In this document: piece by piece, positions 10,854-21,576 of the stretch
Numbering within the stretch: position 1 is the stretch's first letter
Layout: every line of letters begins with the position of its first letter
Origin: Adiantum capillus-veneris
Lineage: Eukaryota; Streptophyta; Polypodiopsida; Polypodiales; Pteridaceae
Assembly (NCBI GenBank): GCA_014529385.2
Contig: CM043952.1
Location: forward strand, 52,509,119-52,573,118
Length of the DNA stretch: 64,000 nucleotides
Reading direction: 5' to 3'
Notes under the pieces: model-generated
What the model was told of the DNA's origin: nothing
Seen by the model: the letters and a program-made list of their open reading frames with translations, nothing else
Databases searched by the model: none
Made by a program: the position numbers and the translations under genes

Positions 10854-13800
10854 AAGTGAGGAGACGTTCTCACAAAGAGAAACCTTCTCTTCAGGATTTC
10901 TAGGGTTGACATATGAGGGTTCAGTATCTTACAGGAAATTTAATGATCTAACTAAGTGGGAGAAACAATATGTTTCAAGCATTCAAAGTGACTTTCACGG
11001 ATGTGATGTGCTAGAACCAGATGATGTGATGTCAGGAATCTTTGAAGAGATCTCTTATGTTGATACTATGTCAGAGCTTGAGGATATCAAGCAGAACAGG
11101 TTAGAAAGTGTAACTGAAGTTGTTACCATTAAAGGGCACTCAATGGAAATGTATAAAGAGCTGGACATATACGAGGCACTTATGCATATTGAGGATGACT
11201 TGGATAAAGAAGTTGAAGCATAGGTAGAGACGAAATACAAGACAGTTGCAAGAAAGTGAGACCTATGGCTACACCTCTACCAGAGGGAAGTGATGAAGTA
11301 ATTAGAGAAGCTTCTCGATAGCATATGCTCAAAAATCCTAAGAACATTGGGCACAAATTCACTAAAGAGACATTGCAGCAGCTGAAGGTGGGAGAAGATG
11401 GTTTTCTCAACGAAGAGGAAATCAAGTGTTCTCAAGGTATGCTCAAAAAACATGGTAAAGATTTTGCCTTTGAGCCAAGTGGGATTGGGTGTGTGGATCC
11501 AAGTGTTGTTGCACCTATGGTTATATTCACTATTCCTCACATGCCATGGAGCTTACGTCCTATTCAAGTTCCTAAAGCTCACTTGCCAAAGCTTATCAAT
11601 TTGCTTAATGAGAAGATACAAATGCGAATCTTGGAACCATCATGTGCACCATACTCTAACCGATGGTTCACTGTTTCGAAGAAAAATGGTACTTTAAGGT
11701 TTATACAGGATATGCTACCTGTTAACAAGGTAACAGTCCACAATGTGGGTACCAACCCAATTGTAGATGAATTTGCTGAGGCTTTTGTAGGTAGGTCAAT
11801 TTACTCTATGGGTGATCTTTATTCTGGATATGATCAATTTCAGTTAGCTTTGTTGAGCAAGGATCTTACTACGATGCGTACACCTCTCGGATTGGTAAGG
11901 ATGTGCACTCTAACAGGGTGCTACTAATTCTATAACTCATATGATGAATAACATGAATAAGGTATTAAGGGACTTTATCCCACATGTTACTATGCCTTTC
12001 ATTGATGATCTACCGATTAAGGGCTGTGAGGAAGGCTCAAAAGATGAGGTAAAAAATCAGAGGGGGTGCCGATAGTTTGTTGCTCAACATATTGCTGACT
12101 GTGATACTATTTTATCCAGACTTGAAGAAGTTAACTTAACAATTTCAGGGCAAAAATCAACTTTTGGTGCCAAAGAGGTTCTAATTGTAGGGCACATGTG
12201 CAGTCCAGAAGGTAGAAGGCCAAGTCCGGCTTAAGTTGAAGCTATTCAAAAGATGAAGGAAACGTGCTCTTCGGTTTTACTGAAGTTCGTCGATTTCTGG
12301 GTGCATGTGTTTTCTATCTTATTTGGCTGCCACATTTTGCTCATGTTGCAGAAGTGCTTTATCAACTGCTGAGGAAAGGTGAAAGATTTGTTTGGGAAGA
12401 AGTTCATACACAGGCTATTAGGAAATTAAAGAAGATGCTTCTTGAGGCTCCGACCTTGAGGAAATTTGACTACAAATGTGGAAGGCTAGTAATTTTAACG
12501 GTTGACACTAGCCTGACACGTATTGGATTGGCTATAGGTCAAGATGATGAAGAAGGTAACAGGTATGCGGTTCGATTTGGAGCAAAAGTGCTCAATGCTC
12601 GCCAAGGAGGCTACCCATAGGTTAAGAGAGAACTTTGGGGCGTTGCTACTGCTCTAAGGTATGATAAAGAATACTTTATTGGAGCTTCAATCATGGTAGA
12701 GACAGATTGCTTGCCACTGATAGGGGTGATTGCAAATTGCTCTACTCCGGATATTGCTATGCTACGATGGATAGCCTATATTTAGTCTCTCAATCCTGAA
12801 TTTTGTCATATTGCAGGTAGAGATAATCCTGTTGTTGCAGATATGTTATCAAGAGCTATATTTGAAGATGAAGAAGAGATGCAGACCACAAGTGATGATG
12901 TTGGCTTGAATTTCTATTCGTCTTCTTATCTGCATGCAAATTGTGGAAATATTGCTCATAATTTTGAGGTATTTTCTGAAGAGTTCTATGAAGGAGAATG
13001 GCTTTTGATTGGTCGCTACCTTAGCACTCTTACTAATCATGAAGGGTGGATGGATCAAGAGTACAAAAAGATCAGGAAGAAAGATTACGGCTATTTTCTG
13101 AAGGATGGGCATTTATGGAAGCAGCCAAAACGTTCTAAAGGAGTACCGCAGCGGGTTGTTTGAGATAAAGTGATTCAACAACAGGTTATCAAAGAGTTTC
13201 ATGAAAGTGTATGGGCTGTACACAGAGAGGTCTGGGAAACTTTTGTCAAGATTAAGGATCGTTACTGGTGGAAAGTTATGTATAAAGATGTGGCTTAGTT
13301 TGTAGAGACATGCCTAATATGCCAACAGTATTCTAATGTACCTAGCCCCGCTAGCTATGCACTACAAGTGCGTGGTGGACCTGATAACCATGGCAGTAGG
13401 TGTCTGGCAGATGCGTTATATTGTTCTTGCTAGAGAGGATCTTACTAATCATCTTTGCGTACCAAGCTACCAGTTCCGTATGGAAGTTCTTGCTTGAGGA
13501 TGTTATTTCCAGGTATGGATGTGTTAGTAGAATTACTGTTGATAGAGGAGAGATTGATGCAGATGAAGCTTGGGATTTCTTTGCTGGCTTGGGCATTAAA
13601 TATGCTCTCACTATAGCATACAATCCAGAGGGTAATGGTAAAAGTTAAAGCTTTAGCAAAGGTATGCCAGGGACATATTGGTGATTGGCCTAAACTCCTA
13701 TTATTTGCTTTATGGGCTGAGTGAACTACACATAGTTCTGTTACAGGTTTTATGCCATTTGAGTTAATGTACGGGAAAAAACCCATTATGCCTACAGAGG

Positions 13801-14279
13801 AAGCGGTTATCTCTTCGGCCGTAATGCCATGGGAAGAAGGTATGTCTACAGAAGATTTGCTTGCATTGCGCATTCGCCAACTTGAGAGGCGTCAGGAAGA
13901 TGGTAAGCAGTGTTTGATAGTAAGCACAAACTATGACCTTGTGTTATGAAAGTTGGGGATTGGGTCCTTGTATATGACAGTAGCCTGGAGAACCAGTACA
14001 CTGCTATGCGGAAAATGGTTAAACGATGGTTTGGACCATATGTAGTACTTCATGTTTATGATAATGCGACCATATGTAGTACTTCATGTTTATGATAATG
14101 CGACCTACAAGTTATGCGAGCTTGATGGCACTGAGCTCAAGGTGCCTATTGAAAGGAAAAGAGTTAAGTTGTTTAAGCAACGAGATGGTGAGATTAATAT
14201 TGGAGACTTCAACAAAGATCAACCTCCTGAAGACAATGTTATGTATGCATCAGACGATGAGTCTGATGATGCTTTATAA
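10835..14279 (+). pseudogene. A2 pol remnant (RT, RNase H, integrase)
   Basis: The linker at 10906-11223 corresponds to the A1 Pol N-terminus. The RT palm is recognisable at 11325-11927 (YSMGDLYSGYDQFQL, TMRTPLGLVRMCTL) and the catalytic MPFIDDL at about 11991. RNase H spans about 12480-12850 (LTVDTS, VETDCLPL, VADMLSRA). Integrase pieces lie at 13160-13650 (ITVDRG and AYNPEGNGKS), and the GPYV module and tail at 13960-14279. The frame is broken repeatedly, for example by TAG where A1 has glutamine (12618, 13297) and TGA where A1 has arginine (about 13722). It cannot make enzyme. Confidence 0.85.
14036..14103 (+). repeat. 34-bp tandem duplication in A2 pol tail
   Basis: The unit CCATATGTAGTACTTCATGT... 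occurs twice without a visible difference (14036-14069, 14070-14103). Since 34 is not a multiple of three, it shifts the frame. A1 has one copy of the equivalent GPYVVKHVHENAT codons. Confidence 0.9.
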
Positions 14280-14312
14280 GTACGGTTGGCACAGACTGGA
14301 GGCTGTGGAGGT

Positions 14313-14326
14313 TGAGAGAGGGTGGA
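14313..14326 (+). other. A2 polypurine tract
   Basis: TGAGAGAGGGTGGA lies directly before the LTR start TGTCGTG. This is the plus-strand DNA primer position. A1 has the closely similar GAGGGGGTGGA before TGTCGTG. Confidence 0.8.
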
Positions 14327-14889
14327 TGTCGTGCAGCTCCCCTCCCATGCTAAGAAAGATGCTAGAAAAATGCACATCAAGTTGTTTGAATCTTACATGA
14401 TTAATGAACAGTAGTTAAGGTGTGGTAACAGGAGAAGTTCAATGTTGAATGTATGTCAAATGCGATTAAAAAGGACAAGAGATGCCTTAATGATTCCGAA
14501 AATGAGTATGCTTGAAGTGATGACAGATGGAAGATTATGATCTAGAACTGCAGTGCTTGAAGTGCTCTACCGGCCTGTCTTTACGGCTCGTCGACTGTCT
14601 TTACGGCTCGTCTATTGGAGCTACGATGAAGAATTTATAGCAGTTCGGATTGGGAAACTGCAGCACCTCAGGTGAAAAAAATGAAAAGAGTGCACGGGCT
14701 TGAAGTGCTCACTTTGTGGAGCACGTAGATCTTTTCAGTTCAGTGATCGGAGTCCTGGTTGCCAAGATATTGCCCGTTAAATATTCACCGAGGGCCAAGT
14801 TCGTACCGGTCCGGTCGGCTCGGTTGGTGTCTCAGGTGGGAGTTTTTTTTTTCGTCCAAGTTTTGGAATGCATGGAGCAGTAATTGCTT

Positions 14890-15245
14890 TGAGTAGTATC
14901 ATGTTTGAAATGTCGTCTCTTGGAATGCAATGATTGCGGGTTACACCTAATAGAAGCAGGGCCAGAAAGCTGGCTATTTTCAACAAATGCAAAGACGGAT
15001 AACTCTCCAAAGGCAATCACTTAAACTTGCATCTAGCATGCTTGTGGCAAGGTCCGCAACACTACAATAGGCACAAGACACTCGATGACAATGTCGGGCG
15101 AGGGCGGCTGCAGAAAGATGTTATTAATGGCAACGCTTTAATCGGTATGTATGCCAAATGGGGAGGTGTCAAAATTGCCAAGTGCTTGGAATTGCCTTCG
15201 CCGATATGTATGCCAAATTGTGCCCTTTCAAGGGCCATAATATGC
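14890..15245 (+). pseudogene. Captured PPR-gene fragment in the A2 right LTR
   Basis: Second copy of the fragment at 7640-7985. Recognisable pieces are VVSWNAMIAGYT near 14915-14950 and QKDVINGNALIGMYAKWGG at 15112-15168. This copy keeps MYAKWGG where the left copy has MYSKWGG. Differences between the copies accumulated after insertion. Confidence 0.8.
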
Positions 15246-15913
15246 CGACCTTAAAGGGGCATGGTCGCCTACCCAAGCCACTAAGGGCCGCCAAAGGCAA
15301 TGAAGCCCATGACCTTAAATAAAGTGGCCCTGCTTTCCTGCTTTCTGGCCCTACAGGGGGCATCGAGCGATGGCGAGCAAGAAGGTCTAGAAAGCAAGGC
15401 CACTTTATTTTTGGCAGCCATACACAATGGGGTCCAGAAAGCAGGCCTTCCCAACCCACAAGGTAGGGCCCCACAGGGGGCATCGAGCAATGTCGAGCAA
15501 GAAGGGAAAAAGCCAGAACTTGCCAGCGCCCATCATTTTGGTACTCATCCCGGAGGATTTGGTGCTGCTCGTCCCCGTCAGTTGCCACGTCATTGGGCCG
15601 ACTCCTACACCACGTCAATGACGCCCGGAGCCACTCCTAAGGGAGGGCACACACTATTAATAGCGGGACACTTTTTGCATGCAAGGGTTGGCAAGAAAAC
15701 GAGCAAGGGGGTAAGCAAGGGGGCGCTCTCTCTCTAGATCTCCAATCCAAGCAAGGTCGAGCTCTCTCTCTCAATCTCCAATCCAAGCAAGGGCTAGTTC
15801 TCTCTTTCGTATTGAAGGGCGAGGAAAAGCTTGGCGAGAAGGTGAGCTCTCTCTCAATATCCAAACCAAGGAAGGCGAGTTCTCCCTCTCTATTGATCTC
15901 CAATCCAAGCAAG

Positions 15914-15917
15914 GCGT
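15914..15917. other. A1 target-site duplication, left copy (GCGT)
   Basis: GCGT precedes the LTR start TGTCGAG. The same four bases follow the other LTR at 26014-26017. The empty site can be read from the A2 LTR copy at 8599. Five bases is the commoner size in this superfamily, but only four match. Confidence 0.8.
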
Positions 15918-16117
15918 TGTCGAGAAATTTGTGGTCTTGCCAGGAAAGCACCGGGCTTATGGCTGTGAGAGTTTGTGAGAGAACTCAACAAAACTATATG
16001 AAGGAGTTAAACCATAGATGCCATGAAGACTAGGGTTTGGAAAGAAGTGCAATCAAAGAAGACTCACTCTTTCTCTCTTGCACTCACACACACAAAGAAA
16101 GAACGCAAAAGAGAATG

Positions 16118-16330
16118 TCAAAACAATACGAAGATGAAAACATCAAGGCTATGGTCATATCGTATCATGGGTAATATGAAAGGGTTAATGGATGATTTAA
16201 TGGCGTTGAATCTTGGTTGACCAAATAGGCTACGAATTGTTCTTTGGAATTGTAGTTTTGTGCTTACCATAATATATATATTTTGTCTAGTGATTGGGAT
16301 TAATTGTGTGTACAAATCCTCTTGGTTCAT
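16118..16330 (-). CDS. Pre-gag small protein b (70 aa), 3' LTR copy
   Basis: Second member of the unrecognised small-protein family, arranged in tandem after protein a. It starts MNQEDLYTQL. It keeps the family features: an aromatic-Gln pair (LQFQRTI), LFGQPR, then INPFILPMIRY and a hydrophobic end SLDVFIFVLF. The start ATG shares bases with the upstream stop (ATGA), an arrangement suited to termination-reinitiation. It probably arose by duplication of protein a, or the reverse, and has since diverged strongly. Confidence 0.6.
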   Translation of the reverse strand: MNQEDLYTQLIPITRQNIYIMVSTKLQFQRTIRSLFGQPRFNAIKSSINPFILPMIRYDHSLDVFIFVLF

Positions 16331-16545
16331 AGCAAGATAACTACGCTTACATCAAAAGAAAAATTATAGTCTATGAGAGGTAGTATGATGGGATCCGGTG
16401 ATAGAAGTATTTCATTGAGCCTTTCAGGGCTGAAGAGAAACACTATACGTTGTTGAAAGTGTATTTTACGGCTAATCCATACGTTAATTCTAATAGATCG
16501 TACAGAGTGAAAGCGATAGAAATGATCATCATGTGGGTTATTCAT
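16327..16545 (-). CDS. Pre-gag small protein a (72 aa), 3' LTR copy
   Basis: I do not recognise this protein from known families. It starts MNNPHDDHFY and has a conserved middle (KIHFQQRIVFLF), then NEILLSPDPIILPLIDY and a hydrophobic C-terminus SFDVSVVILL. The same pattern appears in the next frame (16118-16330), in C1 (40453-40668) and in C2 (61093-61311), which argues that the frame is real. It has no signal peptide and is too short for a known retroelement enzyme. Its stop codon overlaps the start of the next frame as ATGA (16330-16327). This LTR copy differs from the 5' LTR copy at a few residues (FSPERL against FGPKRL). Confidence 0.6.
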   Translation of the reverse strand: MNNPHDDHFYRFHSVRSIRINVWISRKIHFQQRIVFLFSPERLNEILLSPDPIILPLIDYNFSFDVSVVILL

Positions 16546-16736
16546 CTAGGATATTATGTGAGAAATGTAGATATGAGAGAAGTGAAGAGATGAGAAGTTT
16601 CCCTCCCAAGCCCTATTCTTGCCCGTAGGCAATAAGGATACTGCGGGGAGAGATGTACCTGTAGCAAAGAGAACCTAGAGAGGATGAATTACTAAGAATG
16701 AGAGAGATAGGTTTGGTTAAGGAGATGAGATTAGAT

Positions 16737-16738
16737 AC

Positions 16739-16786
<48 letters not shown>
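16737..16786. repeat. AT microsatellite in A1 3' LTR
   Basis: Alternating AT broken once by ATACAT. The 5' LTR has an uninterrupted array at 24789-24836, so the tract has changed since insertion. Confidence 0.9.
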
Positions 16787-17126
16787 TGGATTCGAGATGA
16801 AAATGAAAACAACAAGAAATCAAGAAAACATCAATGTAGAACACATCTTACTTGAAACCCTTCGGCACCATTATTGATGGGAGAGAGAAGAAGAGTGGAT
16901 AATTCCACTTTGATTGATACACCAAGTGCAAAACCTTCTTTGATTAGAGTTGATCTGCCAAGGTTAGCTTGTTGCAAGAATGGCTAGTCTCCCTCTAGAA
17001 GAAAGTGTAGGCTTGGGCTTATGTTAATGGCTAAGTACAATTAGGCATTACTACTCACTCCCTCGAGAATTCCTCTCATCAATGGCTTGAATTCTTGAGT
17101 TCCTTCCAAGGAAGAAGAGGTCCCCT

Positions 17127-17134
17127 TTTATAGG
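17127..17134 (-). promoter_or_regulatory. TATA box in A1 3' LTR
   Basis: The minus strand reads CACCTATAAAAGGGGAC, a strong TATA motif. It divides the LTR into U3 (right of here) and a transcribed part of roughly 1.2 kb that includes the small frames at 16118-16545. Confidence 0.7.
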
Positions 17135-17957
17135 TGAAGGGAACCCCCAAGGGTTTACACAAGAAGAGAGGAGCCAGTGTGAACAGGAATTGGAAAAGTT
17201 GGAAATGAGCTGTCCCTGCATGATGTGGGCAGACTGGGGTCCAGTATTTTGATCATATCTCCTCAATCGTGGCTCCAAATAAAAAAGTAAAAATATGGGC
17301 AAACACTTCAGCTCATTAGCTATGATTTTCATTTTAAAATCGTTTTCCAATTCGGATTGGAACCTTGTGTAAAAAATTCATCAAAATAGGGTCCATTTAT
17401 GGCAGCAAAAGTCTTCATGTGGTCTCCTTAGCCTAGACTTTCATTTAATTCCAAAGGACACCTCATGCCATATGCAAGCATGACATTGCTCCTTGACAAA
17501 GCTTTGTAATCATGCTTGTAATAATGCATTAAAATAAGTGTATCTTTGAAATCATGCCACCTAGTGTCCCACTAGGATTTGATTCTCTCCTAGTAGCTAT
17601 TTAAAAAGAAATATAAGAAAAGTATAAAAAATACATAGAATATATATATATTGGAGTTTACCCTAGATATAGGATCTAGCTAGGGTGTGAGATGATAATG
17701 AAATAGTAGAAATAAAGAATCAATGCTTTTTGCCCCAAGTTAAAGAGGCGGAGCTATTGACACTTTTTCCATAGTATTTTTTGATGGTAAAGTAAGAATA
17801 CATTACCCTTGAGATAAATAATAAGATGAGATAGAAAGCTTATTTTTATACTTACATATGCATATGCACATTATAGGAAATATAATTATGTATCTAAAAA
17901 GTTACAAGATAACTCTTGTAGCATGTGTTCCCACTATGTACATGTCACAACACGACA

Positions 17958-17968
17958 TCCACCCCCTC
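17958..17968 (-). other. A1 polypurine tract
   Basis: The minus strand reads GAGGGGGTGGA directly before the LTR start TGTCGTG. It serves as primer for second-strand DNA synthesis. Confidence 0.85.
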
Positions 17969-18057
17969 TAAACCTGCACATCCTCCGGTATGTGCCAAAT
18001 TATTTCTTTGTAAGATCAGCCCTCTTGTACATCTTCCTTGCTTTCATCTTCACTGGA

Positions 18058-21000
18058 TCATTCCAAAGCTTCATTTTCACTTTGATCTTCACCTGTGTTT
18101 TGCTCTTCCTCCTCATCAACATTTTCTGGATCATTGTCTCCTCTTCTCTTAAACATTTTGATCCTTTTTCCTGCAATGGGAATCTTTACTTCTCTACCAT
18201 CTAGTTCAGACAAGCTGTAAGTAGCATTTTCATGCACATGCTTTACAACATACGGTCCAAACCATCTTTTTGAGAACTTACGCATGACTGTGTGCTGGTT
18301 ATCAAGGCTACTATCATACACTAAAACCCAGTCACCTTTGTCAATTGCTTTGCTCCTGAGTCGATGTCGCTTATCAAAATAGACCTTGTTTTTCAATCTT
18401 GCATTTTTGAGTCGTTCTTTTGCAGCCTCAATGTCTCCAGGTCTTCTCTCTAGTTGCCTTATGCGCAATGCAAGGAGATCTTCCCTGCTAAGCCCCTCTT
18501 GACAAGGTAGTACATTCCAGGTGGGAATTGTATCTTCAATCGGCATCACTGGCTTTTGACCATACATTAGCTCCGCAGGCATGTAGCCAGTTACTGAGCT
18601 ATGTGTTGTACGATCAGCCCATAAAGCATATGGTAACAGTTTTGGCCACTCACCAACTCTTCCTTCGCAAGCCTTGGCCAAAGCTTTGATGATAGGAGGG
18701 TGCCCTCTTTCACTCTTTCCATTGCCTTCAGGGTTGTAAGCTGTAGTAAGAGAAAGCTTGATCCCTAATCTAGAAAAGAACTCCCTTGCTTCTTTGGCAT
18801 CCAGTGCACCTCTGTCTGCAGTGATCTTTCCCACACAACCATAACGGCAAATCACCTCATCAAGAAGGAATTTGCACACAGCTTCTGTGGTTTTAGCTCT
18901 TAATGCTCTTCCTTCAACCTGATTAGTTAGGTCCTCTGGTGCAAGAACCAAGTACCTCATCTTCCAGAGTCCTAAAGGCATTGTGACTAGATCCACAACC
19001 CATTTATAATGCATGGCTAGTGGGTATGTAGGGTACAATCCATCACGATGTCGGACATTTGAATACATTTGACAAGTTACACATGACTCTACAAATTGAG
19101 ATACATCTTTATACATACCCTTCCACCAGTATTTTTCTTTCAACTTGGAGAAGGTTGCCCACACACCCCTGTGTCCAGCCCATAAACTCTCATGAAACTC
19201 TTGCATGAGCTTTACTTGAGTCTCTTTTTTACATATAACCCGTTGTGGTGTAGCACCCTTTTGCTTAGGATGCTTCCACAAGTAACCATCCCTTAAAAAG
19301 TACCCATATGCTTTCCTGCGTATCCTCTTGAATTCTTGTTCAGACCAATCATCCTGTTTTGTTAGAGTACTCAAGTACCTTCCAATAGAAAGCCAATCAC
19401 CTTCATAAAGATCTTTCAAGAACAATTCAAGTGAATTAGTCATGCAGACATTGTTACCTTTGACATGAGAGATAGAATAGAATTTTGTGCCTACATCATC
19501 TCCCTCATCAATCATTTGTGACTCATCTTCATACCTTGCCCTTGATAGCATATCTGCCACTGTATTGTCTTTACCTGCAATGTGCTTAAACTCGGGATTT
19601 AAGGACTTAATGTAGGCAATCCACCGCAACATAGCAATGTCTGGTGTTGAGCAGCTTGTAATCATCCCAAGAAGTGGTAGACAATCTGTTTCTACAACCA
19701 CACATGCACCAATTAGGTACTCTTTTCCACTTTTCAAGGCTGTAACCATACCCCATAACTCTCTCTTTATCTGTGGATAGTTTCTTTGGCAAGCACTTAG
19801 TACCTTTGCTCCAAATCTTATCACATACCTGTGTCCTTCTTTGTCATCTTGCCCTATTGCCCATCCAATCCCTGTAGGACTGGTATCTACTGTCACAATC
19901 ACTGGCCTTTGACACTCATAGTCTACCTTTCTCAAAGTCGTTGCTGATTGGAGTAACTCCTTTAGCTTTTTCATGGATTTTACATGTGCTTCTCTCCATT
20001 TAAACTTTTGATTCTTTCTAAGCAGCTGATAAAGAGGATCAGCTACATGTGCATAATGTGGAATCCAAATAACATAGAAGACACATGCTCCCAGAAACCT
20101 TCTAACCTCAGTGATGCTAGTGCATGTTTCTTTCATTCTTTGGATGGCATCTACCTTTGATGGACAAGGTTTCCTACCATATGGCCCGCACATGTGCCCC
20201 ACAATGAGCACTTCTTTGACACCAAACATAGACTTTTTCCGTGACAATGTAAGATTCACTTCTTCCATCCTAGACAAAATTTTATCACAATCATTTATGT
20301 GATTTACCACAAACTTGCGACATCCCTTGAGATCCAAAGCTTCATCTTTGTCACTTTCTTCACATCCTTTGATAAACAAATCATCAATGAAAGGCATTGT
20401 GATTTGAGGAATAAAGCGACGTAAGACCTTATTCATCCCATTCATCATATGTGCAACCGAGTTGGTTGCTCCCTGTGGCAAGGTACACATCCTTACCAAA
20501 CCCAAAGGTGTCCTCATGGTTGTCAAGTCTCTGCTTTCGATTGCAAGCTGAAATTGATCATACCCTGAGTAGAGATCCCCCATTGAGTAGATTGCCCTCC
20601 CTGCAAACGCCTCTGCAAATTCATCCACAATTGGACCTGTACCTACATTTCTAATTGTCACCTTGTTCACTGGTTGCATATCTTGGATGAAGCGTAGAGA
20701 ACCATTCTTCTTTGGAACTGTGAACCACCTGTTTGAGTATGGAGCACAAGAAGGCTCCAAGATTCCCATTTTGATTTTCTCATTCAGTAGCTCTACTAAC
20801 TTTGGCAAATGAGCCTTTGAAACCGGAATAGGCCGCAGATTCCAAGGCACATGAGGTATTGTGAAAATTACCATAGGAGCTACAATATAAGGATCAACAC
20901 ATCCTATCTCATGTGGCTCAAATGCAAAAGCCTTACCATGCTTTGAAAGAATTTCTTTGAAGCACTTTGTCTCCTCCTGTGTTAGAAACTCCTCTCAACC

Positions 21001-21576
21001 AATCTGCAACTCTTGAAAAGACTCCTTTGTGAAGGTATGCCCGATCTTTTTAGGATTCCGCAAACTTGGTTGTAAAGAAGCCTGTTCAATCTTTTCCCTG
21101 TTGTTGGGTGATAAGGGTGAAGCTACTGGTTTCACCTTCTTTGCTACACTCTTGTATTTAGTTTCAACATGGACTTCTGGGCCAACTGTTTGGCTTTCTT
21201 TAAAGGCTTCTATTACTTGATACATTTCCATAGAGCAAACTTCCACAACTTCATTTTCAAGATGCAAACTAGACCTCATTATAGCATCAAGCTCACCCAT
21301 AGTATCTACAAAAGAAACTTGTTCACACAAACCCAAAACATTTTCAGTAGGCTTTAGCAACCCACTCTTTTTCATGCCTATTTGTACATTATGCACATAC
21401 TGCCTCTCATATCTCTTCAAATCTTCAAGTTTTGTAAAACATACTGATCCATTCCTTGTTACCAAGGAGCTCATCGAGAAAGTTTCACCTATTTTTGGAT
21501 CAGGCGAGACCCTTTTTCTTTCTGTACCACTGCAATCCCGCTTTACAATGGTACTTGGCCAAAAACCATCATTTCT
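18058..21576 (-). CDS. A1 Pol: RT, RNase H and integrase, one in-frame TGA
   Basis: Pol copies the element RNA into DNA and inserts it. The frame is open from 21576, 33 nt before the Gag-Pro stop, and is -1 to gag. A TGA at 20995-20997 (GCDEEF position; A2 reads EDG there) splits it, and the longest piece is 938 codons from 20874. In that piece RT has D100 (MGDLYSGYDQF) and FIDD at 162-165. RNase H has D330, E372, D397 and D441. Integrase has a zinc site H561-H568-C598-C601 and catalytic D628, D687 and E722, with 34 residues between the last two, one fewer than usual. A GPY module is at 873-875 and the tail is acidic. There is no chromodomain. Confidence 0.9.
20995..20997 (-). other. In-frame TGA within A1 Pol
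   Basis: Minus-strand GGT TGA GAG GAG TTT, between the Pol linker and RT. A2 has a sense codon here (VGEDGF). A CGA-to-TGA methyl-cytosine change would explain it. It would truncate Pol before RT unless suppressed. Confidence 0.85.
21524..21567 (-). promoter_or_regulatory. Predicted -1 ribosomal frameshift signal (A1)
   Basis: On the minus strand the heptamer GGTTTTT (21567-21561) is in phase as G GTT TTT. A 6-nt spacer GGCCAA follows, then stem arm GTACCATTG (21554-21546), a 13-nt loop starting with the Gag-Pro stop TAA, and the second arm CAGTGGTAC (21532-21524). All nine positions pair, one as a wobble. Pol is open in the -1 frame across the site. This is the classic layout for making Gag-Pro-Pol at a low ratio. 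GGTTTTT is not one of the best-known slippery sequences. A2's GGATTTT is. Confidence 0.75.

Larger units (their letters stand above)
14327..15917 (+). repeat. A2 right LTR, first part
   Basis: Begins TGTCGTGCAGCTCC after the polypurine tract and follows the left LTR. It has its own changes, including a short duplication GTCTTTACGGCTCGTC near 14576-14612 and extra sequence around 15330-15480 repeating GGGGGCATCGAGCRATG. A1 interrupts it after 15917 and it resumes at 26018. Confidence 0.85.
15918..17957 (-). repeat. A1 3' LTR
   Basis: A 2040-bp repeat. In element orientation it starts TGTCGTGTTG at 17957 and ends CTCGACA at 15918, with short terminal inverted repeats TGTCG/CGACA. It contains a TATA box, two overlapping small reading frames and a TA-rich microsatellite. 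Confidence 0.95.

Noticed and set aside
15169-15618. 149-codon minus-strand frame in the A2 LTR
   Set aside because: It consists of duplicated LTR segments (the CATCGAGCRATG repeats) and the antisense of the PPR fragment; no independent support.
17051-17350. 99-codon frame in the A1 LTR (also 25101-25406)
   Set aside because: It spans the TATA box and would start upstream of it, so it is unlikely to lie in the element transcript; no relative in other elements was seen.
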